This document shows, one piece after another, positions 1-7,052 of a stretch of DNA of 7,461 nucleotides. The stretch is from Deltaproteobacteria bacterium. GTDB lineage: Bacteria > Myxococcota_A > UBA796 > UBA2385. The stretch is from positions 1 through 7,461 of the forward strand of contig RFKJ01000391.1 in the NCBI GenBank assembly GCA_003694325.1. Direction: 5' to 3'. The translations under genes and the position numbers were made by a program. Each line of letters opens with the position of its first letter. The stretch's first letter is position 1. The notes under the pieces are model-generated. The model was not told the origin of the DNA, did no database searches, and was given only the letters and a program-made list of their open reading frames with translations.

Positions 1-1
1 C

Positions 2-337
2 CCCGACGCCACCGAGACCTGGTACGACGGCGTCGACCAGGACTGCGACGGCGAAAGCGACTACGACGCCGACGGAGACGGCCACGACTCCGCCGAGTAC
101 GGCGGCGACGACTGCGACGACACCGACGCCAGCATCAACCCCGACGCCACCGAGACCTGGTACGACGGCGTCGACCAGGACTGCGACGGCGAAAGCGACT
201 ACGACGCCGACGGAGACGGATACGACTCCGACGAGTACGGCGGCGACGACTGCGACGACACCGACGCATCCGTCCACCCCGGCGCAGAGGAGATCGACGC
301 GGACGGCATCGACCAGGACTGCAACGGCGTCGACAGC
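2..337 (+). repeat. MopE-type metal-binding repeats, 138-bp tandem unit
   Basis: The sequence at position 1 recurs at 139, giving a 138-bp (46-codon) unit. Across the first ~120 bases the copies differ at only a few positions (for example CAC versus TAC near 81 and GCC versus GAC near 94). A third, diverged half-unit follows at about 268-337. Each encodes a D-x-D-G-D-G...D-C-D-D-T-D-A and D-G-(V/I)-D-Q-D-C-(D/N)-G pair. The near-identity points to recent duplication or homogenisation. The array probably continues to the left. Confidence 0.85.
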
Positions 338-1471
338 GGCGTGGACACCGACGGCGACGGCCTGGACGACGACGAAGAGGTCGACATCTACGGCACCGAC
401 CCGACCGACGCCGACACCGACGACGATGGGCTGTCCGACGGCGAAGAGATCGACGAGGGCACCGACCCGTTCGACGACGACTCCGACGACGACGGCCTCT
501 CCGATGGCGACGAGGTCCACGAGCACGGCACCGACCCCCTCGACGACGACTCCGACGACGACGGGCTGACCGACGGCGACGAAGTCGACGTCCATGGGAC
601 GGACCCGACCGACGCCGACACCGACGACGACGGGCTCTCGGATGGCCGCGAGGTCCTGGAGACCGAGACCGATCCCCTCGACGAAGACTCCGACAACGAC
701 TTCCTCTCCGACGGCGACGAGGTCGACGTCTACAACACGGATCCCAACGACGCCGACACCGACGACGGCGGGGTCAACGACGGCGAGGAGGTCCTGATCC
801 ACGGCACCGACCCCCTCGACCCCGACGACGACTACTCCTACGACACCGACGGCGACGGGCTCACCGACGGCGAGGAGAGCCTGGCCGGCACGGATCCGAC
901 CGACCCGGACACCGACGACGACGGGCTGACCGACGGTGAGGAGGTCCACGACCACGGCACCGACCCCCTCGACGACGACACCGACGACGATGGCCTGCTC
1001 GACGGCAGCGAGGTCCACGACCACGGCACCGACCCCCTCGACGACGACTCCGATGACGACGGGCTGATGGACGGCCGCGAGGTCGACGAGACCGGCACCG
1101 ATCCGCTGGACGACGACACCGACGACGACGGGCTGACCGACGGCGACGAGGTCGACGTCTGGGAGTCCGACCCGTTCGACAGCGACACCGACGACGACTC
1201 GTTGCTCGATGGCGCCGAGGTCCACGAGCACGGCACCGATCCGACCGACGCCGACACCGACGACGGCGGCGTCGACGACGGCACCGAGATCGACCGTGGC
1301 AGCGACCCGCTGGACCCGAGCGACGACTTCCCCGCTGACGGGTCCATCGAGGGGCTGGGCGGCCAGGTGGTCGGCGGCTGCGATGGCTGCGCCCAGGCAC
1401 CCACCCGGCCCGGCGGCATCGCCCTGTTCGGGCTGCTCAGCCTGCTGGGGCTGGCGCGCCGCCGGCGTTGA
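2..1471 (+). CDS. Secreted Asp-rich MopE/TSP3-repeat protein with MYXO-CTERM-like anchor (5' partial)
   Basis: The frame is open from the left edge (first complete codon at 2) to TGA at 1469-1471, so the N-terminus and any signal peptide lie outside the window. The visible part has three zones. First come Asp/Cys-rich MopE-type repeats (metal-binding motif family) with pairs such as DGDGYDSDEYGGDDCDDTDA and DGIDQDCNGVD. Then come fourteen 22-29-residue thrombospondin type 3-like repeats of the pattern DTDDDGLSDGEEV...GTDPLDD, whose Asp ladders bind Ca2+ in known families. The tail holds GGCDGC, then a hydrophobic stretch (about IALFGLLSLLGLA), then RRRR. That tripartite tail matches MYXO-CTERM, a processing and surface-sorting signal in Myxococcota. 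Inferred role: a Ca-stabilised, rod-like, acidic cell-surface or adhesive protein. No catalytic domain is visible in this part. The repeat families are clear; the biological role is not. The gene ends 21 bp from the convergent lipoprotein gene. Confidence 0.9.
   Translation, partial: PDATETWYDGVDQDCDGESDYDADGDGHDSAEYGGDDCDDTDASINPDATETWYDGVDQDCDGESDYDADGDGYDSDEYGGDDCDDTDASVHPGAEEIDADGIDQDCNGVDSGVDTDGDGLDDDEEVDIYGTDPTDADTDDDGLSDGEEIDEGTDPFDDDSDDDGLSDGDEVHEHGTDPLDDDSDDDGLTDGDEVDVHGTDPTDADTDDDGLSDGREVLETETDPLDEDSDNDFLSDGDEVDVYNTDPNDADTDDGGVNDGEEVLIHGTDPLDPDDDYSYDTDGDGLTDGEESLAGTDPTDPDTDDDGLTDGEEVHDHGTDPLDDDTDDDGLLDGSEVHDHGTDPLDDDSDDDGLMDGREVDETGTDPLDDDTDDDGLTDGDEVDVWESDPFDSDTDDDSLLDGAEVHEHGTDPTDADTDDGGVDDGTEIDRGSDPLDPSDDFPADGSIEGLGGQVVGGCDGCAQAPTRPGGIALFGLLSLLGLARRRR
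344..841 (+). repeat. TSP3-like repeats, block 1 (7 units)
   Basis: Seven units of 23, 22, 23, 23, 23, 23 and 29 residues. The first begins DTDGDGL; the others begin D(T/S)D(D/N)D or DTDDGG. The last reads DTDDGGVNDGEEV and ends in the longer DPLDPDDDYSY linker. The conserved core is acidic loop, G-(L/V), D-G-x-E-(V/I), then (G/T)-T-D-P. Confidence 0.85.
842..1330 (+). repeat. TSP3-like repeats, block 2 (7 units)
   Basis: Seven further units of 22, 23, 23, 23, 23, 23 and 26 residues. This block again opens with DTDGDGL and closes with a DTDDGGVDDGTEI unit followed by a DPLDPSDDF linker, so it mirrors block 1 unit for unit at its ends. Confidence 0.85.
1379..1468 (+). other. MYXO-CTERM-like C-terminal sorting signal
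   Basis: Codes for the last 30 residues: C-D-G-C, a short polar spacer, a hydrophobic segment of about 13 residues rich in Leu/Gly, and four Arg at the very end. In Myxococcota this Cys, helix and Arg-cluster arrangement marks surface proteins processed at the envelope. The identification is by pattern only. Confidence 0.7.
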
Positions 1472-1492
1472 GGCCGGCAGCGACGAGGTTCC

Positions 1493-1972
1493 TCAGGGTT
1501 TCCAGACCGGGCCCCAGCGAACCTTCCCGGCGTCGGCGCCATCGACGTGCAGGTACATGGGCGCGCCGACCGCCGCCGGCGCCTCCAACGTGACGTCGAT
1601 GTCCAGCGCGCCGGCTTCCGCCGGCAGCGAGTGCTGGTGCTCCCAGACCACGGTGTCGTCGATCATCAGGGCGAGGGTCAACGTGAACCCATCGGAGCTG
1701 GTCAGGGGATCCCAGGCCACGGTCGAGGTGATGCGGTCACCGCCCTGCAGGTCCGTCCAGAGCGGCTGCTGCGCCGTGAACCAGGGACACACCGCGGTGT
1801 CCAGGACCAGATCCTCCCCCGTCACCCACCACCGGGTGCAGGCCGTGGCTTCGGCGGGGGGAAGGAAGGGATCGTCGTCGATCGCGACCGGCACCCAGTC
1901 GTCGGCCCCCCCGACCAGGATGGGGGAGGATTCGCAGGACACCAGTGAGATCGGCAGGATCAGGCTGAGCAT
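1493..1972 (-). CDS. Small lipoprotein of unknown function
   Basis: The 159-residue product starts with a short signal peptide ending in a lipobox (L-V-S-C, lipidated Cys13), followed by ESS, so an envelope-anchored lipoprotein is expected. The start at 1972 is favoured because AAGGA sits 5 nt upstream on the minus strand; the much longer in-frame extension upstream runs through the neighbouring gene and is not used. The mature part has conserved-looking C-T-R-W-W and C-P-W-F segments (two Cys that could pair), then alternating hydrophobic residues typical of a beta-sandwich, ending H-V-D-G-A-D...W-G-P-V-W-K. I do not recognise a named family. It is convergent with the repeat protein and divergent from the gene at 2096, so it is probably transcribed alone. 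Confidence 0.75.
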   Translation of the reverse strand: MLSLILPISLVSCESSPILVGGADDWVPVAIDDDPFLPPAEATACTRWWVTGEDLVLDTAVCPWFTAQQPLWTDLQGGDRITSTVAWDPLTSSDGFTLTLALMIDDTVVWEHQHSLPAEAGALDIDVTLEAPAAVGAPMYLHVDGADAGKVRWGPVWKP

Positions 1973-2072
1973 CTCGGTCCTTGCTGCGCGTTCGCCGTCC
2001 TCGTAGCACCACCGGGCCGTCTTCGGCCACCGGGGCGCGGCCGGAGCTGCGGCGGTTCGCCCGGTGCTTCCC

Positions 2073-2089
2073 CCGAACCTGCAGTTCGG
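2073..2089. promoter_or_regulatory. Perfect inverted repeat, candidate operator
   Basis: CCGAAC-CTGCA-GTTCGG is a 6-bp perfect dyad with a 5-bp spacer, located 7 bp before the ATG at 2096 in the intergenic region shared with the divergent lipoprotein gene. A TAGGAT hexamer at 2092-2097 could be a -10 box, in which case translation would begin at the second ATG (2105), possibly leaderless, and the dyad would lie between -35 and -10. A regulator binding site is an inference; a short RNA hairpin is the alternative. Confidence 0.35.
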
Positions 2090-2095
2090 AATAGG

Positions 2096-2869
2096 ATGGC
2101 GCCGATGTCCGGTCCCCTGCTCGCTCTCCTGCTCTCCATCGCCACTCCTGCGGCGATCGCCCAGGACCCGACCGGGGGCGGCGTGCCCGCCTCCGCGGCC
2201 GACACCGCGGCCCCCACCCCGGAACAGCCCGCAGCGGCAGGTCCCACCGCAGAAGCCCCCGCCGACGACGACAGCACCGACGCGCAAGCCGACCGGGCCC
2301 ACGACCGCGCTCTGGCCGCAGCAGAGGCCCGGACCCGGAAGGCGCGAGCAGACCTGGCTCGTGCCCGCCGCAACCTCCGGCTCACCATGGCCCTCGTGGC
2401 CCTGCTGGTGCTGTGGCTCATCGCACGGCTGGCGACCCCCCGCCCGACGGTGGAGCATCCCCACCACCGAGTGGTGGCCCTGAACCACGACGAGCTGGGC
2501 CGGCTGATCTTCCAGGCGGCCCGCAGTCGTGACTTCTTCGCCTTCCGGGACCTGTTCCTCAACGCCCACGAGGCCGGCGAGCTGCTGGGCCTGCAGGAAG
2601 CCGAGAACTACCTCGAGCTGCGGAGCGACGAGCACATCCGCAAGGCGCTCGATGTCCTCGCCGACGCCTGTCGCCCCGGAACCACCTATGGCGGGGTCGT
2701 CCCGGTGGAGGGGGGATTGCTCGGGATCCGGGTCAACGAACCCAACGGCGGTCACTTCGTGGTCGCAGTGGGCAGCGTGACCGAGATCGAAGGGGGGTGC
2801 CGCCTGCACCTCGCCTCCCCCCGCATCGTCTCCGAAACGCCCGCCACTTCGACGCCGATCTGGACCTGA
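2096..2869 (+). CDS. Membrane-anchored protein with coiled coil and orphan C-terminal domain
   Basis: Start at 2096 (257 residues) or at the second ATG, 2105 (254 residues); both give the same signal peptide (LLALLLSIATPAAIA, likely cut before QDP). Order, numbered from 2096: signal peptide 1-22, Pro/Ala/Thr-rich low-complexity stretch about 24-61, charged Ala/Arg helix with coiled-coil character about 63-97, transmembrane helix about 98-114 (ALVALLVLWLIARLAT), and a soluble domain of about 140 residues. The domain contains a run of helices (D-F-F-A-F-R-D-L-F-L-N...A-E-N-Y-L-E-L) and then beta-rich G-G-H-F-V-V-A-V-G-S-V-T-E-I-E-G-G. The end faintly recalls NTF2-like folds, but I cannot name a family. 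It ends 140 bp before the DUF4157 gene; whether they are co-transcribed is unclear. Confidence 0.75.
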   Translation: MAPMSGPLLALLLSIATPAAIAQDPTGGGVPASAADTAAPTPEQPAAAGPTAEAPADDDSTDAQADRAHDRALAAAEARTRKARADLARARRNLRLTMALVALLVLWLIARLATPRPTVEHPHHRVVALNHDELGRLIFQAARSRDFFAFRDLFLNAHEAGELLGLQEAENYLELRSDEHIRKALDVLADACRPGTTYGGVVPVEGGLLGIRVNEPNGGHFVVAVGSVTEIEGGCRLHLASPRIVSETPATSTPIWT

Positions 2870-2971
2870 ACGGCTGGCGCAGCGCCCTCACCTCGCCGAC
2901 GGGCCGCACCGTCTCGCACAACAGGTCGGACCGAGCACGGGGAGGTCCGGACGGCAGCCCGCACCCGGTGG

Positions 2972-2977
2972 TAGACT
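2972..2977 (+). promoter_or_regulatory. Possible -10 box upstream of the DUF4157 gene
   Basis: TAGACT lies 32 bp before the ATG at 3010 in the 140-bp gap after the preceding gene. No convincing -35 is seen at 16-18 bp spacing. Weak call, listed because it fits the chosen start and the gene lacks a visible Shine-Dalgarno sequence. Confidence 0.25.
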
Positions 2978-3009
2978 CCAATCTCCCAGCGACTCTCCCC
3001 TCCCGTCCG

Positions 3010-5577
3010 ATGGGTCCCCCGGTGGCGCGCTCGCGACGCAGAACTATCGCCCCGACCGACGACGCAGGTCTCGATGCACAAGGCGTCGACAGCGGTCCGA
3101 CGCTGCGGCGGGCCGGGCGTGGATCGGCGGGCAATGCCGAGCGAAGCCGGCGCCTGCAGGAACGCGCGAATCGCAGACGGCCGCTGCCCTTCCGATCGAC
3201 CCTGGAGACGGCGTTCGGCCGCGACCTCTCCGAGGTGGAAGTGTTCGCAATCGCCGCCGAAGACCTCGCCGATCTCGGGGGTGCGGGGGCATCGGACGGG
3301 GAGGCGCTGTACCTGCCCGACGACGCAGACATCCAGACGGTCGCCCACGAGCTCGTGCACTGGTTGCAGGACGGCGGCGGCGGAGAGGCGAGCATCTCCA
3401 GCCCGGGCGACGACTCCGAAGACGAAGCGCGCGACCTGGCTGCGCGTGCGACCCGAGGGGAACCGGTCCGGACGCCTCAAGCCCGGCGGACGTCCGCCGT
3501 CTCGCTCGACCATGATCCCCCGAACACGTCGACCTCCCCCGACACTTCGCTCCCCACGGGCGGCAGCCCGGTCAACAAGCTGGCGATCGTCGCCTGGGAC
3601 GGCTCTCCCGCGCTCCGTCTTCGCAGGTCACCGGAGGTCGCTCCGGACAACATCGCGGGCCACCTGGACTTCAACACGGTCGTGCAGGTGCTCCGTCGGT
3701 TCGATGGCGGCTGGGTGTACGTGTCGACCCCGCAAGGGCAGACCGGCTACTGTGCCGAGACCTACCTCTGGTCGGCACCCGAACACCCGCTCCCAGAACC
3801 CAACGCACGCCTGCATCGAGTGGCCGGTGGCGCCGATGGCTACGCCATCAACATCGCACGGAAGTACTACGGTTTTGCCGCCGACGATTGGGGTCAGGAC
3901 CTCCGCTTCTACGTCAATGTGCTCGGCGCGGTGAACCACCTCGACGTGCCCGATTCCGTGGACGGCTGGAAGTCCGTGGGCTTCCAGGCCGGCCAGTTCA
4001 TCTGGATTCCAAGCCAGCCATTTGCCCGCGGAATGCAGGGCGTGGTCAACTCCGGCTCGTACTCCTACGAAGCGGCCGATGCCATCGGCCTGGCCGACGC
4101 CATCGAACGGGCCGGCCAGCTCATCGAAGACTTCCAGACCGCGATCTCGCTCAGTGGCGCCTACATCCCCGCGGCGGTGGCGCGCCACGTCGAACAGTCT
4201 CTTCGCAACCTGCTGCAGGGCGTACTCCTGTTGGCGGCCGGTGCGGTGGTGCTGCTCGCGGTCACCACCGCCGTGGGTGCAGCCATCGGCGCGCTCGCGG
4301 GCGGAGCGGGTGCGGCTCCGGGGGCCGCGGCGGGTTTCGAGGTCGGCCTGGCTCTCTGCGAGTGGCTGGGGCTGGGCTTCCTGATTGCGTGGATCGCACA
4401 ATCGGTGGCCGCCATCGGCGCGGCGTTTGCGTCATTCATCGGCTCCGTGTGGAATGCTCGGGGGGATCAGAAGGCCCTCGACACAGCCGCCCGGCAGCTC
4501 GCCGAAGCCATCGGCGTCACGGCGGGGGTGGCCGTCGAAGCGCTGGTGCTGTACGCCGCGGCGAAGGGCATCCCCGCCGTCCTCGGCGTCCTCCGGGGTA
4601 CGCGCTTTGGAGAAGCGATCGGCGAGTCTCGACTGGCCCGGTGGTTGGGAGAGCGAACCCGCAATGTCCGAGACGGCGACTCGCCCCTTCCCGGTCCCGA
4701 AGAGGCCCTGCTGCGGGCAAGAGCCAGGGCCCTCGCGACGGAACTCGGAATCTCGCCGGAGCAGGCAACCGTCCTGATGCGTCGGTTCAGCGCCGACGCC
4801 CTCCGCACGATGAAGACCGACCTGACCCCGGAGGGCCTGGTCCGGCTCGCAGGCAAGGACCCCGCCTTCCTGGACGAGGCAGGCCGCGCGTGGCGGTCCG
4901 CTGCCGGGGACAGCGTCGCCCAGGCTGAAGTGATCGAGACCCTTCGCTTGAACAACAAGGGGACGACCCCGAACAAGGCGACCGTACAGACATTCGACGC
5001 ATATGTTGCCTTCAAGTCCGAATTCGGCAATAGAGTCCGGGGGGACTTCATCAGCCGCTTCCGAAGACTGTTTACCAACGAGCCACGACAAGCGGAAGCA
5101 GAACTGCGGCTGGCTCGCGACCTGCTGGAAGGTGACACAGCACTGGGCAGGAGTTCGGTCGTGGAGGGGCTGCCGGAGAGCACGAACCCAGGAGAGAGGG
5201 TTCCAGAGTACCGGGCAAGCACCCCGGACGGCGCGAAGCTGGTGGAGTGCAAAGCGATCGGGGACGCACAGCGTCCGTTCGGCAGGAACACCGTCGAGCG
5301 CAACCTGAAGACGGCCAACGAGCAGATCCGGGCGCAGGCCGCGCAGACCGGAGAGCAGGGTGGTCTCATCCGTCTCGACGCCACCGAGGCTGCGGCCACC
5401 GATGTCTCGCCCGAGACCCTCGCCACCTGGGTCTCCAACAAGCTCCCGTCGCCCCGCGACAGCGTGGCGGTCGATTGGGTCGAGATCCTCTACAAGACCC
5501 CGGACGGCGGGCACGTCAAGCTGACCTTCCGGCGCGACGGCACGCGCTTCGTCGGGCACCTGGAGGGCTCATGGTGA
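3010..5577 (+). CDS. Modular DUF4157 (eCIS-core) effector with C-terminal PD-(D/E)XK-like nuclease toxin
   Basis: 855 residues from ATG 3010. An open 71-codon extension upstream overlaps the previous gene and lacks domain-like sequence, so it was not used. Residues ~62-122 match DUF4157: L-E-T-A-F-G-R-D-L-S-x-V-x-V, then A-H-E-L-V-H-W-L-Q with a zinc-peptidase HExxH at 113-117. DUF4157 is known as the eCIS-core domain found on cargo of extracellular contractile injection systems. Residues ~190-254 resemble a bacterial SH3 domain (L-R-L-R...G-W-V-Y-V...G-Y-C) and ~265-340 a LysM-like module ending Q-F-I-W-I-P. Residues ~400-480 and ~503-533 are Gly/Ala-rich hydrophobic segments that may insert into or cross membranes. 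The C-terminus (~718-855) carries P-E-Y (732-734), D740 and E746-C-K748, followed by a Gln-containing helix, a PD-(D/E)XK-like nuclease pattern as in CdiA-type toxins. Inferred: a DNase or RNase toxin delivered to rival or host cells. The domain reading is pattern-based; the DUF4157 part is strongest. Confidence 0.8.
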   Translation: MGPPVARSRRRTIAPTDDAGLDAQGVDSGPTLRRAGRGSAGNAERSRRLQERANRRRPLPFRSTLETAFGRDLSEVEVFAIAAEDLADLGGAGASDGEALYLPDDADIQTVAHELVHWLQDGGGGEASISSPGDDSEDEARDLAARATRGEPVRTPQARRTSAVSLDHDPPNTSTSPDTSLPTGGSPVNKLAIVAWDGSPALRLRRSPEVAPDNIAGHLDFNTVVQVLRRFDGGWVYVSTPQGQTGYCAETYLWSAPEHPLPEPNARLHRVAGGADGYAINIARKYYGFAADDWGQDLRFYVNVLGAVNHLDVPDSVDGWKSVGFQAGQFIWIPSQPFARGMQGVVNSGSYSYEAADAIGLADAIERAGQLIEDFQTAISLSGAYIPAAVARHVEQSLRNLLQGVLLLAAGAVVLLAVTTAVGAAIGALAGGAGAAPGAAAGFEVGLALCEWLGLGFLIAWIAQSVAAIGAAFASFIGSVWNARGDQKALDTAARQLAEAIGVTAGVAVEALVLYAAAKGIPAVLGVLRGTRFGEAIGESRLARWLGERTRNVRDGDSPLPGPEEALLRARARALATELGISPEQATVLMRRFSADALRTMKTDLTPEGLVRLAGKDPAFLDEAGRAWRSAAGDSVAQAEVIETLRLNNKGTTPNKATVQTFDAYVAFKSEFGNRVRGDFISRFRRLFTNEPRQAEAELRLARDLLEGDTALGRSSVVEGLPESTNPGERVPEYRASTPDGAKLVECKAIGDAQRPFGRNTVERNLKTANEQIRAQAAQTGEQGGLIRLDATEAAATDVSPETLATWVSNKLPSPRDSVAVDWVEILYKTPDGGHVKLTFRRDGTRFVGHLEGSW

Positions 5578-6203
5578 CCCCGCCGTCCCGAGACGACCCG
5601 GACTGCCGCCCCGTCATGGACTCCTGGCGCTATCGCCAGGACGTCGCCACCTGGTATTTCACAGCCGCCCGGAACCCCGACCCGGGGGTGTCCGGGAACG
5701 CCATCATCGCAGACATCCTGCGTCGCAGCATCCACGCGTGCCGGGACTTCCTGCGCCTGCGTACCGCCGAAATGCAGGGCCCCGCCCGGTCTCTTCCGAC
5801 CCTCCAGCGAGGTCCCGACGAATCCGCGGAGGCCTTCGAAGCCCGGGCCCTCCATGCGGTGGAGACCGCCCCCCTCGACCTCGACTCCTTCTTCGCCGAC
5901 CTGGACCTGAACGCCTGGGTCCGGCTCGAACCCGGCGGTCCCTTGCAGCGTGGCTGGATCCGCAGCGCGGGCAGCTTCGACCTGACGCTCCACCCCGACG
6001 ACCTCTACCTCGCGCTGACCCTCAACGTGCTGGCCTTCTGCGACGGCAACATGGTGGGAGAGGACAACCACGACCTCTACCTTCGCAACGCGCCCCTCCT
6101 CGCCGACGCCCTGCACCGCCTCGAAGAGCAGGTCGGCCCGATCACGGAGTGGGAGGGAGAACCGGCAGTCGGCCGATATGGCTGCTTGCCGGCGGCCCGG
6201 TAG
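5571..6203 (+). CDS. Candidate cognate immunity protein
   Basis: 210 residues. ATG 5571 lies inside the stop region of the toxin gene (7-nt overlap, ATGGTGA), with GGAG 5 nt upstream, so translation is probably coupled. The frame is open further upstream inside the toxin gene, but that extension is a shadow. No signal peptide or membrane helix; the protein is acidic and predicted cytosolic. It has a helical N-terminal half (W-R-Y-R-Q-D-V-A-T-W-Y-F; I-I-A-D-I-L-R-R-S-I-H-A-C-R-D-F-L) and a mixed C-terminal half with D-L-D-L-N-A-W and H-P-D-D-L-Y-L-A-L-T-L-N-V-L-A-F. I recognise no named immunity family. The role rests on position (immediately downstream of a toxin domain and overlapping it), size and acidity. 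An accessory or chaperone role is the alternative. Confidence 0.6.
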   Translation: MVTPPSRDDPDCRPVMDSWRYRQDVATWYFTAARNPDPGVSGNAIIADILRRSIHACRDFLRLRTAEMQGPARSLPTLQRGPDESAEAFEARALHAVETAPLDLDSFFADLDLNAWVRLEPGGPLQRGWIRSAGSFDLTLHPDDLYLALTLNVLAFCDGNMVGEDNHDLYLRNAPLLADALHRLEEQVGPITEWEGEPAVGRYGCLPAAR

Positions 6204-6260
6204 CCGCTTTCCGCGCGGCCGGGTGAGCCGCCCGCGTCCGCCGGACGATAGACCGCCGCC

Positions 6261-6431
6261 ATGCCGATCGACCTTCCCCCCAACGCCAACCCCGAGCAGA
6301 TGGCCGCGGCCGCGCTGTCCCTCCGGCGGCGGCCCACCCTGACCCGCCCCGTGTTCGTCAACGACGACCCGGACCGCTACTGGCGGGTGGTGCCGCGGCG
6401 GCGCCGACCTGCCCACGGGGGACCCCGATGA
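6261..6431 (+). CDS. Small 56-aa protein coupled to the tRNA deacylase gene
   Basis: ATG 6261 to TGA 6429-6431, whose ATGA overlap supplies the start of the next gene at 6428. The product is short, with a Met/Ala/Leu helix, then R-R-R-P-T-L-T-R-P-V-F-V-N-D-D-P-D-R-Y-W, a further R-V-V-P-R-R-R-R and a basic tail. The middle is a plausible small conserved domain (F-V-N-D-D-P-x-R-Y-W); the ends look less constrained. No Shine-Dalgarno is obvious before the ATG, but the 4-nt overlap with a real gene and coding-like base usage favour a genuine gene. It is too short to name. Its coupling to a proofreading enzyme hints at, but does not show, a shared function. Confidence 0.5.
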   Translation: MPIDLPPNANPEQMAAAALSLRRRPTLTRPVFVNDDPDRYWRVVPRRRRPAHGGPR

Positions 6432-6973
6432 CGGACCTGCGGCGCCAGCCCCTGCCCGGCATCGGCGACGATGCCGTGTGCGCCACCATCGCCGCCCGAC
6501 TGCGGGACTTGGACATCGACGCTCGCTGGCTGGAGCACCCCCCCATCGACAGCGCCGAGCACGCCGCCGCGCTCCGGAGCCTGCCGCTGTCCGCCGGCGG
6601 CAAGGCCGTCCTGGTGAAAGCCGGCTCGGACATGCGCATCGTGGGACTCAGCGCCTCCCGCCGCCTCGACAGCCGCGCCCTGCGCCGGGCTCTGGGGGTA
6701 TCGAAGCTTCGCTTCGCCACCGTCGACGAGCTGCTCGACATCACCGGCCTGGTCCCCGGCAGCCTGCCTCCCCTTGGCCGGCCGGTGCTCCCCGTCGACC
6801 TGGTCCTCGACGGGTCCCTCGCACGCCAGCCGGTGATTGCCTTTACCCCCGGACGCCGCGACCGCTCGGTCATCCTGGCTGCCGACGATTTCCTCCGCCT
6901 GGCCACCGCGACGGAGGGCGCACTGCAAATTGCGGATTTCACCCGCCCCATCACGCCCGTGGCACCCCGATGA
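6428..6973 (+). CDS. YbaK/ProX-family aminoacyl-tRNA deacylase
   Basis: 181 residues. The pattern fits the YbaK/EbsC/ProX editing-domain family, which hydrolyses mischarged aminoacyl-tRNA in trans (for example Cys- or Ala-tRNAPro). Visible landmarks: H37-P-P early on, G-G-K59-A-V-L-V-K-A-G with K59 as the candidate catalytic lysine, R-R-L-D-S-R-A-L-R-R-A-L-G, the D-E-L-L-D-I-T-G-L-V-P-G-S-L-P-P-L-G loop (100-117) that shapes the substrate pocket, and a D-x-x-L after it. Length is close to stand-alone members. GGGGGA lies a few bases before the ATG, and the start overlaps the upstream stop (ATGA). Cytosolic. The exact amino-acid specificity cannot be read from the sequence. Confidence 0.88.
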   Translation: MTDLRRQPLPGIGDDAVCATIAARLRDLDIDARWLEHPPIDSAEHAAALRSLPLSAGGKAVLVKAGSDMRIVGLSASRRLDSRALRRALGVSKLRFATVDELLDITGLVPGSLPPLGRPVLPVDLVLDGSLARQPVIAFTPGRRDRSVILAADDFLRLATATEGALQIADFTRPITPVAPR

Positions 6974-7052
6974 GCACGGGGCCCCATGCCACGCTGAGGG
7001 CATCGCCCCCGTCGCGGTGACATCGCGCCACAGGAAATTTCGGCCGCGGGTC

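Noticed and set aside
838..1542. Long minus-strand Ser/Pro/Arg-rich frames across the repeat gene
   Set aside because: They are shadows caused by the GC-rich Asp codons (GAC/GTC) of the real repeat protein.
1973..2809. 438-residue minus-strand extension of the lipoprotein
   Set aside because: The extension runs through the intergenic region and the opposite gene; a lipobox and AAGGA support the start at 1972.
2797..3009. N-terminal extension of the DUF4157 protein
   Set aside because: It overlaps the preceding gene and shows Pro/Arg-rich, domain-free sequence; ATG 3010 directly precedes a typical DUF4157 N-terminus. The fragment is kept only as a possible immunity-gene remnant.
5247..5570. 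Upstream extension of the immunity candidate frame
   Set aside because: It lies wholly inside the toxin's nuclease domain in another frame; ATG 5571 with GGAG 5 nt upstream and a 7-nt overlap explains the gene better.
6970..7020. 16-codon ORF overlapping the deacylase stop (ATGA)
   Set aside because: Too short and without domain-like content or own ribosome binding site; base pattern does not support coding.
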